From: Cyanobacteria bacterium UBA11370
GTDB taxonomy: Bacteria > Cyanobacteriota > Cyanobacteriia > Cyanobacteriales > Coleofasciculaceae
Direction of reading: 5' to 3'
Assembly: GCA_003486645.1 (NCBI GenBank)
Contig: DNGI01000018.1
Location: 6,850-15,340 of the forward strand
Length of the DNA: 8,491 nucleotides
Shown here: piece by piece, positions 1 through 8,300 of the stretch
Numbering within the stretch: position 1 is the first letter of the stretch
Layout: each line of letters starts with the position of its first letter
Notes under the pieces: generated by a model
Seen by the model: the letters and a program-made list of their open reading frames with translations, nothing else
Databases searched by the model: none
Told to the model about the DNA's origin: nothing
Made by a program: the position numbers and the translations under genes

Positions 1-69
1 GACAGTACTGTATAGTCTTTCACTCGATAGCATAGACTAATATCAGGTGAAAGACTATACAGTACTGTC
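1..69. repeat. 23-bp perfect inverted repeat (long hairpin) at the first gene's start
   Basis: Bases 1-23 are the exact reverse complement of 47-69, with a 23-nt spacer. In RNA the stem could continue inward with a U-G pair (24/46), one mismatch (25/45) and GATA/TATC (26-29 / 41-44), leaving an 11-nt loop. Each arm also contains the self-complementary 10-mer ACAGTACTGT (2-11 and 59-68). The right arm ends two bases before the ATG at 71 and includes an alternative in-frame GTG (47). There is no T-tract after it, so it is not a standard terminator. It could be a paired operator, a translation-blocking hairpin, or the end of a small mobile repeat. The sequence alone does not decide, and the left edge may cut it. 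Confidence 0.9.
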
Positions 70-70
70 T

Positions 71-1450
71 ATGTCATGGGATGCCTTTCTACAAGAAGTT
101 GCTGAGGCTCATAAGCTGTTTGAAGGGGATGAGAAAGAGGCGTTCTGCGTCCGGTTCGCTGAACGGAATCTCAGAAAGTCAGATATACAGGTAGCAACTG
201 ATTTAAACATCAGCGAAGTGACTCTACAACGGCGACTGGGAAAAGTTTATGGGATATTGGCTGCGAGTTGTCCTACTCTCAATACAGATAAGAAGGGAAA
301 ATTTAAGATATTACGAGATTGGCTAAAAAAGGAATGCGATCGCTATCAAAAAACAGGACAGTTTCCTAATTTACCTACGACATCTGATTTAGGAATGAGT
401 AACAAGGCAATGCCTTCAGTACAGCTACAAGTGCAGAGCGATCGCACAACCCAAAACCAAGAGGATTTCTATGTAGAACGTCCCCCAATTGAATCACTCT
501 GCTATGAGGCACTTTTTCAACCGGGTGCGTTGATCCGAATTAAAGCGCCTCGGCAAATGGGGAAGACAGAATTGATGGCGAAAATTCTGAATTATGCTGA
601 ACAGCATGGTTCTAAAAAAGTCTATTTGAACTTCCGACAGCCTGAAGAATCCGTTGTCCAAGACCTGGATCAATTCTTGCGCTGGTTTTGTACAAATGTA
701 ACTCGCCAACTCCACCAATCCTTTCAAATTAATGACTATTGGGATGAAGAAATAAGCAGTAATGATAACTGCTCGGCTTATTTCCAAGAATTTTTGTTAG
801 AACAAATCGATTGTCCTTTAGTATTAGGTTTAGATACCGTAGACCGCCTCTTTCCCTATTTAACAATGGCTCAAGACTTTTTGGGAATGCTGCGAGCATG
901 GCATGAAGATGCCAAGATTCTAGATAATTGGAAAAAACTAAGATTAATCGTATCCCATTCTACAGAAGTTTATATTCCACTTGATATTAATCACTCACCG
1001 TTTAATGTCGGATTAACCATCCAGCTTTCCGAATTTACTCCGGTTCAGGTTGCTGAATTGGCTCAAAAATACGGATATTCTTTAACGAAAGCGGAGGTAA
1101 CACTCCTGATAAATCTAGTAGGAGGTCATCCGGGACTCATAGAGCAAGCACTCCTAGAACTCAAAAAATCTAGTGATACTAACCTAGAACAATTGTTAAA
1201 CGATGCGCCGACAGACGCTGGATTATATGGTAGCCATTTAAGAAAAATGTGGCAAGAGTTACAGGAAAATCCCGCGCTAGTTTCTGCACTTAAAAAAGTA
1301 GTAGAGGCAAGTCATACTGTGCAATTAGAATCAAAGCTATCCTATCAGTTAGAAAGTTTAGGATTAGTGACTCGGAAGGGAAATGATATTAAACCTCGCT
1401 GTGAATTGTATCGTCAATATTTTCGCTCTTGCCTAGCAGATATCGGATGA
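71..1450 (+). CDS. HTH + AAA-like (AAA_35) P-loop NTPase, soluble
   Basis: Predicted 459-residue cytoplasmic protein with no signal peptide or membrane segment. Residues about 1-65 resemble the N-terminal helix-turn-helix domain found on vWA-MoxR-associated (VMAP) type conflict proteins, with the HTH-like part at about 33-63. A polar linker leads to an AAA-like NTPase domain from about 130 to the end. Walker A is APRQMGKTE (159-167, Lys165/Thr166). Walker B is LVLGLDTVD (250-258), where Asp255 is kept but Thr256 stands where I expect Glu. The HSPFNVG (308-314) and GGHPG motifs also fit the family. The start is uncertain: ATG at 71 gives a natural domain start, but neither it nor the in-frame GTG at 47, which lies inside the inverted repeat, has a Shine-Dalgarno. 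A TAA at 38-40 rules out anything longer. The stop overlaps the next ATG, so the two genes are probably translationally coupled. The NTPase family is well supported; DNA binding is inferred. Confidence 0.85.
   Translation: MSWDAFLQEVAEAHKLFEGDEKEAFCVRFAERNLRKSDIQVATDLNISEVTLQRRLGKVYGILAASCPTLNTDKKGKFKILRDWLKKECDRYQKTGQFPNLPTTSDLGMSNKAMPSVQLQVQSDRTTQNQEDFYVERPPIESLCYEALFQPGALIRIKAPRQMGKTELMAKILNYAEQHGSKKVYLNFRQPEESVVQDLDQFLRWFCTNVTRQLHQSFQINDYWDEEISSNDNCSAYFQEFLLEQIDCPLVLGLDTVDRLFPYLTMAQDFLGMLRAWHEDAKILDNWKKLRLIVSHSTEVYIPLDINHSPFNVGLTIQLSEFTPVQVAELAQKYGYSLTKAEVTLLINLVGGHPGLIEQALLELKKSSDTNLEQLLNDAPTDAGLYGSHLRKMWQELQENPALVSALKKVVEASHTVQLESKLSYQLESLGLVTRKGNDIKPRCELYRQYFRSCLADIG
1447..1450 (+). 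promoter_or_regulatory. ATGA stop/start overlap
   Basis: The ATG of the CHASE2 gene (1447-1449) overlaps the TGA of the upstream gene (1448-1450). This junction favours 1447 over the in-frame TTG at 1429 as the start, and points to translational coupling and near-equal production of the two NTPases. Confidence 0.75.
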
Positions 1451-3813
1451 ATAAAGAAGCCAACACGGGTTACAATTATTATGTTGGTGGAAGCCTACCA
1501 CCTGATGCTTTGAGCTATGTAGTGCGAGAAGCGGATGACGAACTTTATGAAGCCTTGAAAGCTGGGGAGTTTTGTTACGTATTAAACTCCCGACAAATGG
1601 GAAAATCTAGCTTACGAATACAAGCGATGCAAAAGCTAGAAGCTGAAGGAATTGCCTGTGCTGTTGTTGATTTAATGCGAATAGGTCGTCATGCTAATGA
1701 ATCGCAATGGTATAAAGGAATTGCTCATCGATTAGCGAGTATTTTTCATATATCAAATCACTTTAATTGGCGAGATTTGTGGAATAAACAGGATGATTTA
1801 TCACCTGTGCAACGCTTCAGTGAGTTTATTGAAAAGGTTTTACTCAAAGTAATTTCTGAACGGATTATAATTTTTATTGAAGAAATCGATTTAACTCTCA
1901 GTTTAGGGTTTCCTACCGATGATTTTTTCGGTTTAATTCGTGCTTGCTACAATGAGCGTGAGGTTAATCCAGAGTATAAGCGTCTCACATTTGCACTGTT
2001 CGGTGTGGCATCTCAATCAGATTTAATTCAAGATCAGAATAAGACACCGTTTAATTTTGGCAAAACGATTGAATTACGGGGTTTTAAATTTGCAGAAGCT
2101 CAAATTCTGGCTAAGGGTTTAGAGGGGAGAGTTAAGAATCCTCAACGAGTCTTCAAGCAGATATTATATTGGACTAATGGGCAACCTTTTCTGACGCAAA
2201 AGTTATGTAAACTGGTTTATCTAGCGACAGATATACAGCCTACCAATTCTATCAATAGATTATCCAGGTACGGATATTTTTTTGCCCTATTAGGAGCTAG
2301 TGAAGAGCAATTTGTAAATAGGTTGGTACAATCTCAAGTTCTTGAAAATTGGGAATCTAGTGATGATCCAGAGCATTTAAAGACTATTCGCGATCGCCTC
2401 CTCAAAAGTAAGCATGGTACTGAGTCATTATTAAAACTTTATCGTAAAATCTGGCAACGGGGCGAAGTAGAAGCTAGGGATAGTCCTGAAGAAATAGAAT
2501 TGCGGCTATCAGGATTAGTGGTTAAGCATGATGGAACATTAAAAGTTTATAACCCTATCTATAAATCCGTCTTTAATTTGCATTGGGTGACGGCGCAGTT
2601 AAATCGTTTACAGTCGGACTCTATCGTTATTCCCGCTTGGACTGTAATTACTATCAGTCTAGTTGTAACAGTTTTAGTGATGGGGGGGCGATCGCTTGGT
2701 TTATTACAGTTTTTAGAACTAACAGCTTTTGACCAATTCATGCAATGGAGAACTCAAGAAAAACCTGATGAACGGTTGTTGTTAGTTGAAGTAACCCAAA
2801 AGGATATTGATCAGTTAGGAGATATTTATCCCTTAAGCGATCTAATGGTTCTTCGACTGTTTAAGACTTTAGATGAGTATAAACCAGAAGTGATTGCTTT
2901 GGACATCTATCGAGATACAATACAAGACCCAAAATATCACGATGATTTAGTTCAATACTTACAGCATCATAAACATATTATTCCGATTTGCGTACATCCG
3001 TATGGCAACAATTCTGGTATTCATCCTCCGAGGGGACTTGCTGAAAATCAACTGGCTTTTGTTGATGTGGTTATCGACTCTTATAATAAAGTTCGTCGTC
3101 ACCTTTTAGCCTTAACGCCACCAGATAAATCACAATGTCCGGCGGAGTATTCACTCAGTTCTAAGTTGGCACTTCACTACTTAGCTGCCAAAGGCTATTC
3201 ATGGGATTTTCCCAACCGCGACTCCTGGAAAATTGGCGCTGTTAAGTTTGAAGTACTGAAGGGAAAAACTGGTTTTTATCAACAGCAAAATAGTATTCCA
3301 GGTCATCAAATCTTACTGAATTACCGCTCTCATAAATCCGTGGAAAATATTGCTCACCGAGTTAGCCTGACACAAATTATGACTCATCAGATTAACCCCA
3401 ATTTGATCAGGGGTCGAATTATTCTCATTGGAGTTACTGACCCTAATTTGGATAAAGATGAATTCAACACGCCTTACAACCAAGAAATACGCGGCTTGCT
3501 ACTTCATGCTCATATGGTTAGCCAACTTGTGAGCGCTGTTGAGGATAAACGTCCTTTATTAGGGTTCTTACCCTTGTGGGGTGATACGCTTTGGGTTGGG
3601 GTTTGGGCGTTGGCGATCGGGATACTAACTAGACGCTTTCAAGGACTACTATACCGAGGAGTAGCGGTAGGAATTATATTGATTGCTTTAAGTGGAATTT
3701 GTTTCATTCTGTTAGTAATAAAAGGTCTTTTGCTGCCGCTGATTCCGTCAGTATTGGCAGTAATAATGTCTGTTGCTATTCTAGCAAAAATTAGCTCATT
3801 GATAAACAAATAA
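1447..3813 (+). CDS. AAA-like (AAA_35) NTPase fused to a CHASE2 membrane sensor
   Basis: Predicted 788-residue inner-membrane protein. The N-terminal cytoplasmic AAA-like NTPase spans about 1-385. It has Walker [10 protein letters not shown] (47-55, Lys53), Walker [10 protein letters not shown] (140-148), TPFNFG (200-205), the conserved [13 protein letters not shown] (242-254), and a C-terminal winged-helix-like end with YNPIY (368-372). One membrane segment (about 394-413) leads to a periplasmic CHASE2 domain (about 424-700) with the typical [11 protein letters not shown] (480-490) and [10 protein letters not shown] (685-694). Three more helices follow (about 713-728, 739-758, 761-778), giving the usual CHASE2 topology. 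No kinase or cyclase output follows, so the NTPase itself is presumably the output module. Walker B has Glu145 where I expect Asp. A run of seven G (2682-2688) lies in the first membrane segment. The gene overlaps the upstream NTPase gene by 4 bases and sits 15 bases before the DUF928 gene, consistent with one operon. The CHASE2 ligand is unknown. Confidence 0.92.
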   Translation: MNKEANTGYNYYVGGSLPPDALSYVVREADDELYEALKAGEFCYVLNSRQMGKSSLRIQAMQKLEAEGIACAVVDLMRIGRHANESQWYKGIAHRLASIFHISNHFNWRDLWNKQDDLSPVQRFSEFIEKVLLKVISERIIIFIEEIDLTLSLGFPTDDFFGLIRACYNEREVNPEYKRLTFALFGVASQSDLIQDQNKTPFNFGKTIELRGFKFAEAQILAKGLEGRVKNPQRVFKQILYWTNGQPFLTQKLCKLVYLATDIQPTNSINRLSRYGYFFALLGASEEQFVNRLVQSQVLENWESSDDPEHLKTIRDRLLKSKHGTESLLKLYRKIWQRGEVEARDSPEEIELRLSGLVVKHDGTLKVYNPIYKSVFNLHWVTAQLNRLQSDSIVIPAWTVITISLVVTVLVMGGRSLGLLQFLELTAFDQFMQWRTQEKPDERLLLVEVTQKDIDQLGDIYPLSDLMVLRLFKTLDEYKPEVIALDIYRDTIQDPKYHDDLVQYLQHHKHIIPICVHPYGNNSGIHPPRGLAENQLAFVDVVIDSYNKVRRHLLALTPPDKSQCPAEYSLSSKLALHYLAAKGYSWDFPNRDSWKIGAVKFEVLKGKTGFYQQQNSIPGHQILLNYRSHKSVENIAHRVSLTQIMTHQINPNLIRGRIILIGVTDPNLDKDEFNTPYNQEIRGLLLHAHMVSQLVSAVEDKRPLLGFLPLWGDTLWVGVWALAIGILTRRFQGLLYRGVAVGIILIALSGICFILLVIKGLLLPLIPSVLAVIMSVAILAKISSLINK

Positions 3814-3814
3814 T

Positions 3815-3821
3815 AAGGAGG
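3815..3821 (+). promoter_or_regulatory. Strong Shine-Dalgarno AAGGAGG
   Basis: AAGGAGG lies 7 bases before the ATG at 3829 and just after the TAA (3811-3813) of the CHASE2 gene. It fixes the DUF928 start and suggests this gene is translated more strongly than the two before it, which have no clear Shine-Dalgarno. Confidence 0.8.
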
Positions 3822-3828
3822 ACTATAA

Positions 3829-4566
3829 ATGTTGATTGCCTTAAAATATGTTCTGATAATTTCAGTACTCGTGCTTGTGGATATTACGAATAACCTAATA
3901 CCAGTACAGGCACAAATTAACCCAAACCTAGAAGTGGCTACCGACCCGCCCCAACCCCCAGATCGAGGGACTCCGGATGATCGGAAACCAGCCGGAACTC
4001 GTGGGGATTGTGAGGCAACTAGCCAACCGTTTACGCCGTTATTACCTATTGCTGAATCTGGGTTTACTGGATTTACAATTACTGGATATCCTACCTTTTG
4101 GTTTTACGTTCCTTATAAAACCAGTAGTGTTAGTTCTGGTAAGTTCGTGTTAGAGGATGAACAGGGAAATCTAGTTTATCGGCTTCTATTCAAACTGCCT
4201 GAAACGCCTGGTTTTGTCAGTGTAACGCTTCCCAATACAGAACAAGCATTAGAGCCTAATCAGCAATATCGGTGGGTGTTTATGCTTTATTGTGAATCTC
4301 AACAATCCTCTAAACCCGATCCAATTTGGTATGAAGGAGTGGTGCAACGAGTTGATAGTTCTGCTGTTGAAACTGAGTTAGAAACAGCGTCTTTAGAGCA
4401 ACGAGTTAATCTTTATATTAAACATGAAATTTGGTATGATATTTCAACGGATTTAACGGAGATTCGTAACGTGCCGAATGATTGGGAAAAGCTGTTAAAA
4501 GCTATGGGTTTGAAGTACCTTGAACCAGAGCCAATCGTGGGGCCAGTTGAGCCAATTCAAAATTAA
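3829..4566 (+). CDS. Secreted DUF928 family protein
   Basis: Predicted 245-residue exported protein. Residues 1-28 form a Sec signal peptide: Lys6, a hydrophobic core, and a VQA site before Gln29. A proline-rich, probably disordered stretch follows (about 39-58, with RGTPDDRKPAGTR). The DUF928 body (about 55-175) shows the family hallmarks GTRGDC (Cys61), PTFWFYVPY (88-96), KFVLEDEQGNLVY (105-117), ETPGFVSVTLP (125-135) and YRWVFMLYC (147-155, Cys155). The two cysteines could form a disulfide in the periplasm. The C-terminal part (180-230) looks helical. DUF928 proteins have no established biochemical function that I know of. As I recall they often lie beside CHASE2 and CHAT or haemagglutinin genes in cyanobacteria, as here. 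It probably acts in the periplasm or at the cell surface, perhaps with the CHASE2 sensor encoded just upstream (inference). Family assignment is firm; role is open. Confidence 0.9.
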   Translation: MLIALKYVLIISVLVLVDITNNLIPVQAQINPNLEVATDPPQPPDRGTPDDRKPAGTRGDCEATSQPFTPLLPIAESGFTGFTITGYPTFWFYVPYKTSSVSSGKFVLEDEQGNLVYRLLFKLPETPGFVSVTLPNTEQALEPNQQYRWVFMLYCESQQSSKPDPIWYEGVVQRVDSSAVETELETASLEQRVNLYIKHEIWYDISTDLTEIRNVPNDWEKLLKAMGLKYLEPEPIVGPVEPIQN

Positions 4567-4695
4567 TACCAATTTCTTTTATCAATTAACTATTTGTAGC
4601 CACATTAGTAGGGTGTGTCAGACTAGAGAAATTGTTTCATAGCAAATATTTCCTGCATCTGATGCACCCTACACGATCGCGCTTTGCAATTGGTA
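4567..4695. repeat. MITE-like element bounded by 8-bp inverted ends
   Basis: TACCAATT (4567-4574), starting right after the DUF928 stop codon, is matched in inverted orientation by AATTGGTA (4688-4695). The pair encloses a second, stronger inverted repeat (4608-4672). There is no coding capacity. TACCAATT-type ends are familiar from short cyanobacterial intergenic repeats. A miniature mobile element is plausible, but 8-bp ends could also be chance and no target-site duplication was identified. Confidence 0.45.
4608..4672. repeat. 15-bp stem repeat of the GTAGGGTG...CACCCTAC type
   Basis: GTAGGGTGTGTCAGA (4608-4622) pairs with TCTGATGCACCCTAC (4658-4672). The only two deviations would still form G-U pairs in RNA, so all 15 pairs can hold. 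Inside the 35-nt loop GAAAT (4628-4632) and ATTTC (4648-4652) can form an inner stem. This arm sequence is one I recognise as a common dispersed cyanobacterial repeat. It is not followed by a T-tract. Confidence 0.75.
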
Positions 4696-4702
4696 AACGC
4701 TA

Positions 4703-4735
4703 AGATCCCCGACTTCTTGAAGAAGTCGGGGATCT
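4703..4735. repeat. 16-bp near-perfect palindrome (GATCCCCGACTTCTT repeat)
   Basis: AGATCCCCGACTTCTT (4703-4718) is exactly reverse-complemented at 4720-4735, with only one base between. This is a very stable cruciform or hairpin, and its sequence is a widespread cyanobacterial dispersed palindrome as far as I recall. It ends 17 bases before the Shine-Dalgarno of the nuclease-like gene. It could therefore insulate transcript ends or affect translation, but lacks the T-run of an intrinsic terminator. Confidence 0.85.
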
Positions 4736-4752
4736 GAACAGCCAAAAAAACT

Positions 4753-4758
4753 GGAGGT
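4753..4758 (+). promoter_or_regulatory. Shine-Dalgarno GGAGGT
   Basis: GGAGGT lies 7 bases upstream of the ATG at 4766 and supports that start. Confidence 0.75.
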
Positions 4759-4765
4759 AAAAGAG

Positions 4766-5368
4766 ATGGCTTACAGCGACTTCAAGCTCAATGAACTATC
4801 GAAATTATTTGGCTTAAGGATTATTGAAACATCGGAACTGTTCTCTGATATAGCTGAAGTAGACTACAGTGATTATCTGTCTTTTACTCTCAAAGAAAAT
4901 CTGGATTTAGCGGTAGCAATCAATACTGAAAAAGCCCGTTCTGAAATGATTATATCGCCCATATTGCTAGAAATTAGGAGGAAGTTAAATTATCAAATCA
5001 GTCTATTTTCTGGTATTGATTTTAATGTAGATAACGACAGGGGATTAAATGGCGTTTGTGATTTTATCGTGAGTCGTTCAACAGAACAGCTTTTTGTTCG
5101 CGCTCCCGTTATTACAATTGTGGAAGCCAAGAATGAAAATCTTAAGGCTGGCTTTGGGCAATGTGCGGCAGAAATGGTCGCAGCGCAGTTGTTTAATGAG
5201 CGAGAAGGAAATGAAATTAAAACAATTTATGGGGTTGTTACAATCGGCACGATTTGGAGGTTTTTAAAGCTAGAAGGTCAAGTGGTTAATATTGATCTGA
5301 CTGAGTATTATATTAGGGATGTGAAGAAAATATTAGGCATTTTATGTAGTACTATTCATGCCAATTAG
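4766..5368 (+). CDS. Small PD-(D/E)XK nuclease-like protein, function unknown
   Basis: Predicted 200-residue soluble protein with no signal peptide. It belongs to a family I recognise as common and multi-copy in cyanobacteria, usually left as hypothetical. The order of conserved-looking elements fits the PD-(D/E)XK nuclease fold: Glu60 at the start of a helix ([12 protein letters not shown]), a strand with Asp99 (GVCDFIV), a strand with the Glu-X-Lys pair Glu120/Lys122 ([10 protein letters not shown]), and then a helix with Gln132 (GFGQCAAEM). Length fits a stand-alone core domain with no added DNA-binding domain. A GGAGGT Shine-Dalgarno is present, and it is separated from the operon upstream by repeats, so it may have its own promoter, though I could not identify one. 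Nuclease activity is inferred from the motif only. It may equally be a host housekeeping paralogue unrelated to the operon. Confidence 0.8.
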   Translation: MAYSDFKLNELSKLFGLRIIETSELFSDIAEVDYSDYLSFTLKENLDLAVAINTEKARSEMIISPILLEIRRKLNYQISLFSGIDFNVDNDRGLNGVCDFIVSRSTEQLFVRAPVITIVEAKNENLKAGFGQCAAEMVAAQLFNEREGNEIKTIYGVVTIGTIWRFLKLEGQVVNIDLTEYYIRDVKKILGILCSTIHAN

Positions 5369-5393
5369 CTATTCTCTATCTTCCCATCTTTTT

Positions 5394-8300
5394 CTACCAC
5401 GGACTACCAATCATCGTAAAACCAGCCCAATAATAAGGATGAGATAATTTCTTATTTCCCTGCGATACAAGTTCATCGGGTAACGGGATTTCACCTAAGT
5501 TTGGTATCCCTTGCAATTGCCCCCTTTCCAGATAGGCTTCCCCTCGTAACATTGCAATTTGGGCTTGCCGCAGCGCTTCGGCTTTAATGGTGACATTGGG
5601 TTGGTTTAATTGCCAATAAAATCCACTCATCAGCGCCAATGTTCCTTCATCATTAACCTTCCACAAACTCGCTAAGGCTGATTTTACTCCGGCTTGCACC
5701 GCTAACCCAGCAAAACCTAATTCGGCTTGCTCATTTCCCAAGGCAGTAGTACAGGCAGAAAGGGTTAATAGTTCAATTTGAGGGGGTTGATACCAACCCA
5801 TTTGTCTCAGTTTATCGAAGGTGAGTTGAGTGTCCCAGAGTTGAATGTAAGAGTTGCTGGGATTGCCATCGTTGAAGTTAGCATGGGTAGCGAGATGTAT
5901 AATTTCAAATGGCTTACGCCGACTCTCGGTTTGCAGATTATTGAGGGTGAATTGTTGGTTGAGGTATGATGTCCCTGACCATAATTGTTGAGTAATTAGA
6001 TTCAATTCTAAGGGGACGGCAGGTAAGGGGCGAAGTTGTTGAAATTCAGAAGCTCCCATGCCTAAAACTTGGGCATTTTTTAAAGTTTGGTAGCGGCTAT
6101 TCGTCAAGCTGAAACTGGGAATGGAACCGAGGCTATACTTTTCGATTAAAAATTGTTGACCATCGTACAATGCTGCTAGGGGAATATGGCGTAATCCGCC
6201 ATCCATACAGAAGATTAGGGTATCAATGTTTAGTTCTTTGAGGTGGGATTCAATCGGAGCAATCAGCCATTGATAAAGTTGTTGAGAGGAAGCTCGATAG
6301 CCATAGGTTTCTGATGGATTGCTGACCTTTTCAACAAATTCTGTTATTGTTTGCTTGAGAGCAGTCGGATTGGCTGATGGAATGATTTTGCGGATCAGGA
6401 TATTTTCGGGATGAACTAATGTGAGTTCTAATCCTTCAGAGAGAGAGCGTGCATAAACCACAACAGCACTCTTTCCCGTTTGATTTTTGATGGTTTTTAG
6501 AGTTTCTCGGATGGTTTGGGATGTCACATTTTCATCTGTTAGGTTTTCACCAAAGTATTCCTCATATTCATCTTCAAAGAGTTGGTCAATTTCGGCAACA
6601 GGATCAGCGGGTTGGTTGAAGGGAAGGGGATTGTTAACATTTAAGGATATCTGATCACCAGGAAAGTTCCAACTAATACTGTAATCTCCGGTTTCAGGGT
6701 TTTGGTTGATGATAGTTTGAGCGTCTAAAATATCTCCAACTAAAGTCGCTAATGATTCTATGGGATTTTCGACGGGAATTACTGGGGGGTTAGGTTCTGG
6801 AACGGGGATGGGAGCGGGGGGAATGGGTACGGCTCCTAAGACTGATATAATTTGGATGCGATCGCTATCTTGTGTGTGAGTGAAATAGTAATTTCTGCTC
6901 GGTTCAATCGTTTGTCTGTTCTCCTCATCCCCTCTAGTAATTGCTCCCGCCGTGCCATTAGTTTGAGAATTACCGACAATAAAGGGAATCTCGCCGTCTC
7001 CTCCGTGATAGATAATAATCGTGCCGCCGTCTTCACTTCCAGCAGTTGAGATACTGGCATTTATGCCATTTTGGTCTGTGAATGAGTCGGTTGCTTGAAA
7101 ATAGCTGGGGCTTCTAATATCAGCATTAATCGTAACATTTCCTCCTGTACCATTATTAAAGCTCTGTGCATCAATGGAGCTAACTTTAATATTGCCACGA
7201 GCATTAAGTGTCACATCGCCGCCATCGCCGTTGCGATTAGAAGAATCGAGAATACCTGTAGTAATTTGTCCGGTGTTACTAGTGAGAGTTATGCCTCCTG
7301 TTGAGGTGATGTTACCTGTAGTAATTTGTCCGTTTGTGCTGGTGAGAGTAGTACCTTTAGGTGAGATGATGTTGTTCGTGAAGATGTCGATGTCATTAAT
7401 TGTTGTAATATTTACGCTGCCAGAGTCACTTTGGATATCGCCTTGAACTTCTAAACTGTTTAGCGGAGTTGAGCCACCAATGATATTGTTCAATTGAACA
7501 ATTCCTGTATCAGGGTTGAGAGTCAGTTTATGATTGCCATTAATTGTACTGTCAAAAATAATATCACCGTTCCCTTCAATGAAAACAGATACATCCCCAG
7601 ATAAAAGTACTGAACCGTCAAAACTAATGCTGTTATTTTTACCTGTTCCTGCACGGGTGAGAGATACATCTCCACCTAAGATAATTGAACCGTCAAAATT
7701 AATGCTGTTTTCGTTAGTTTCAATCTTGCCACCGACTGTAATATTATTAGTATCGTTATTACCAGCAGTCAGTTCAATCTCACCTCCCTGGCGAGCTTGA
7801 GAAAGTGCATTAATTCTACTGGTAGTAATGCTGCCATTCATAGCATTAAGGGTAATATCACCTCCAGTACCGTTACCAGCAGCCGTAATGAGTGCGCCTG
7901 CGCGAGTATCGATGTCACCTTCAGTACTAGTAATACTGATATCCCCACTATTTCCATTGAAACCAATCAAAAAGGTAGTGACTCTACCTGTAGTAACATT
8001 AGCGCGAGCTTCAAGAGTGATATTCCCACCATTTTCACCCCCCGCAGCACTAATAGTTCCGCCGATAGTCTCAATAGCACCTTTATCGCTATTCAGGTCA
8101 ATATTTCCACCGTTGAGACTTCCATTAGAGTTGAGTTTATCTGTGGTAATGCCATTGGGGGCCTCAAGCATAATTGCTCCCCCATTTCTATTAGTAGAAG
8201 AAGAGTTTAGAGTTCCAGCAGCAGTATTAATGCTGCCCATAGTACTTGTTAGAGTAATCTTTCCTCCATCACCAGATGTAGAATTCGATGAAATATCGTC

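Noticed and set aside
47..49. GTG at 47 as the start of the HTH-NTPase gene
   Set aside because: It lies inside the perfect inverted repeat, so the first eight residues would be encoded mostly by the repeat. The ATG at 71 gives a cleaner domain start. It is not excluded, since neither has a Shine-Dalgarno.
494..787. Minus-strand open frame of 97 codons inside the HTH-NTPase gene
   Set aside because: It lies within a well-supported NTPase gene that has Walker motifs on the other strand, and no domain is recognisable.
1429..1446. TTG at 1429 as the start of the CHASE2 gene
   Set aside because: It would add only six residues inside the upstream gene. The ATG at 1447 in an ATGA overlap is a far more usual arrangement.
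4703..4740. Intrinsic terminator at the 16-bp palindrome
   Set aside because: The stem is strong, but it is followed by GAACA rather than a T-tract, and it matches a dispersed cyanobacterial repeat.
4675..4752. Sigma70-type promoter for the nuclease-like gene
   Set aside because: TAAGAT (4701-4706) resembles a -10 box, but no -35 hexamer at proper spacing was found and it overlaps the palindrome.
5369..5393. Terminator between the convergent genes
   Set aside because: Only 25 bases, pyrimidine-rich, with no stem visible on either strand.
5778..5969. Plus-strand open frame of 63 codons opposite the CHAT domain
   Set aside because: It is antisense to the catalytic region of the CHAT domain and has no supporting signal.
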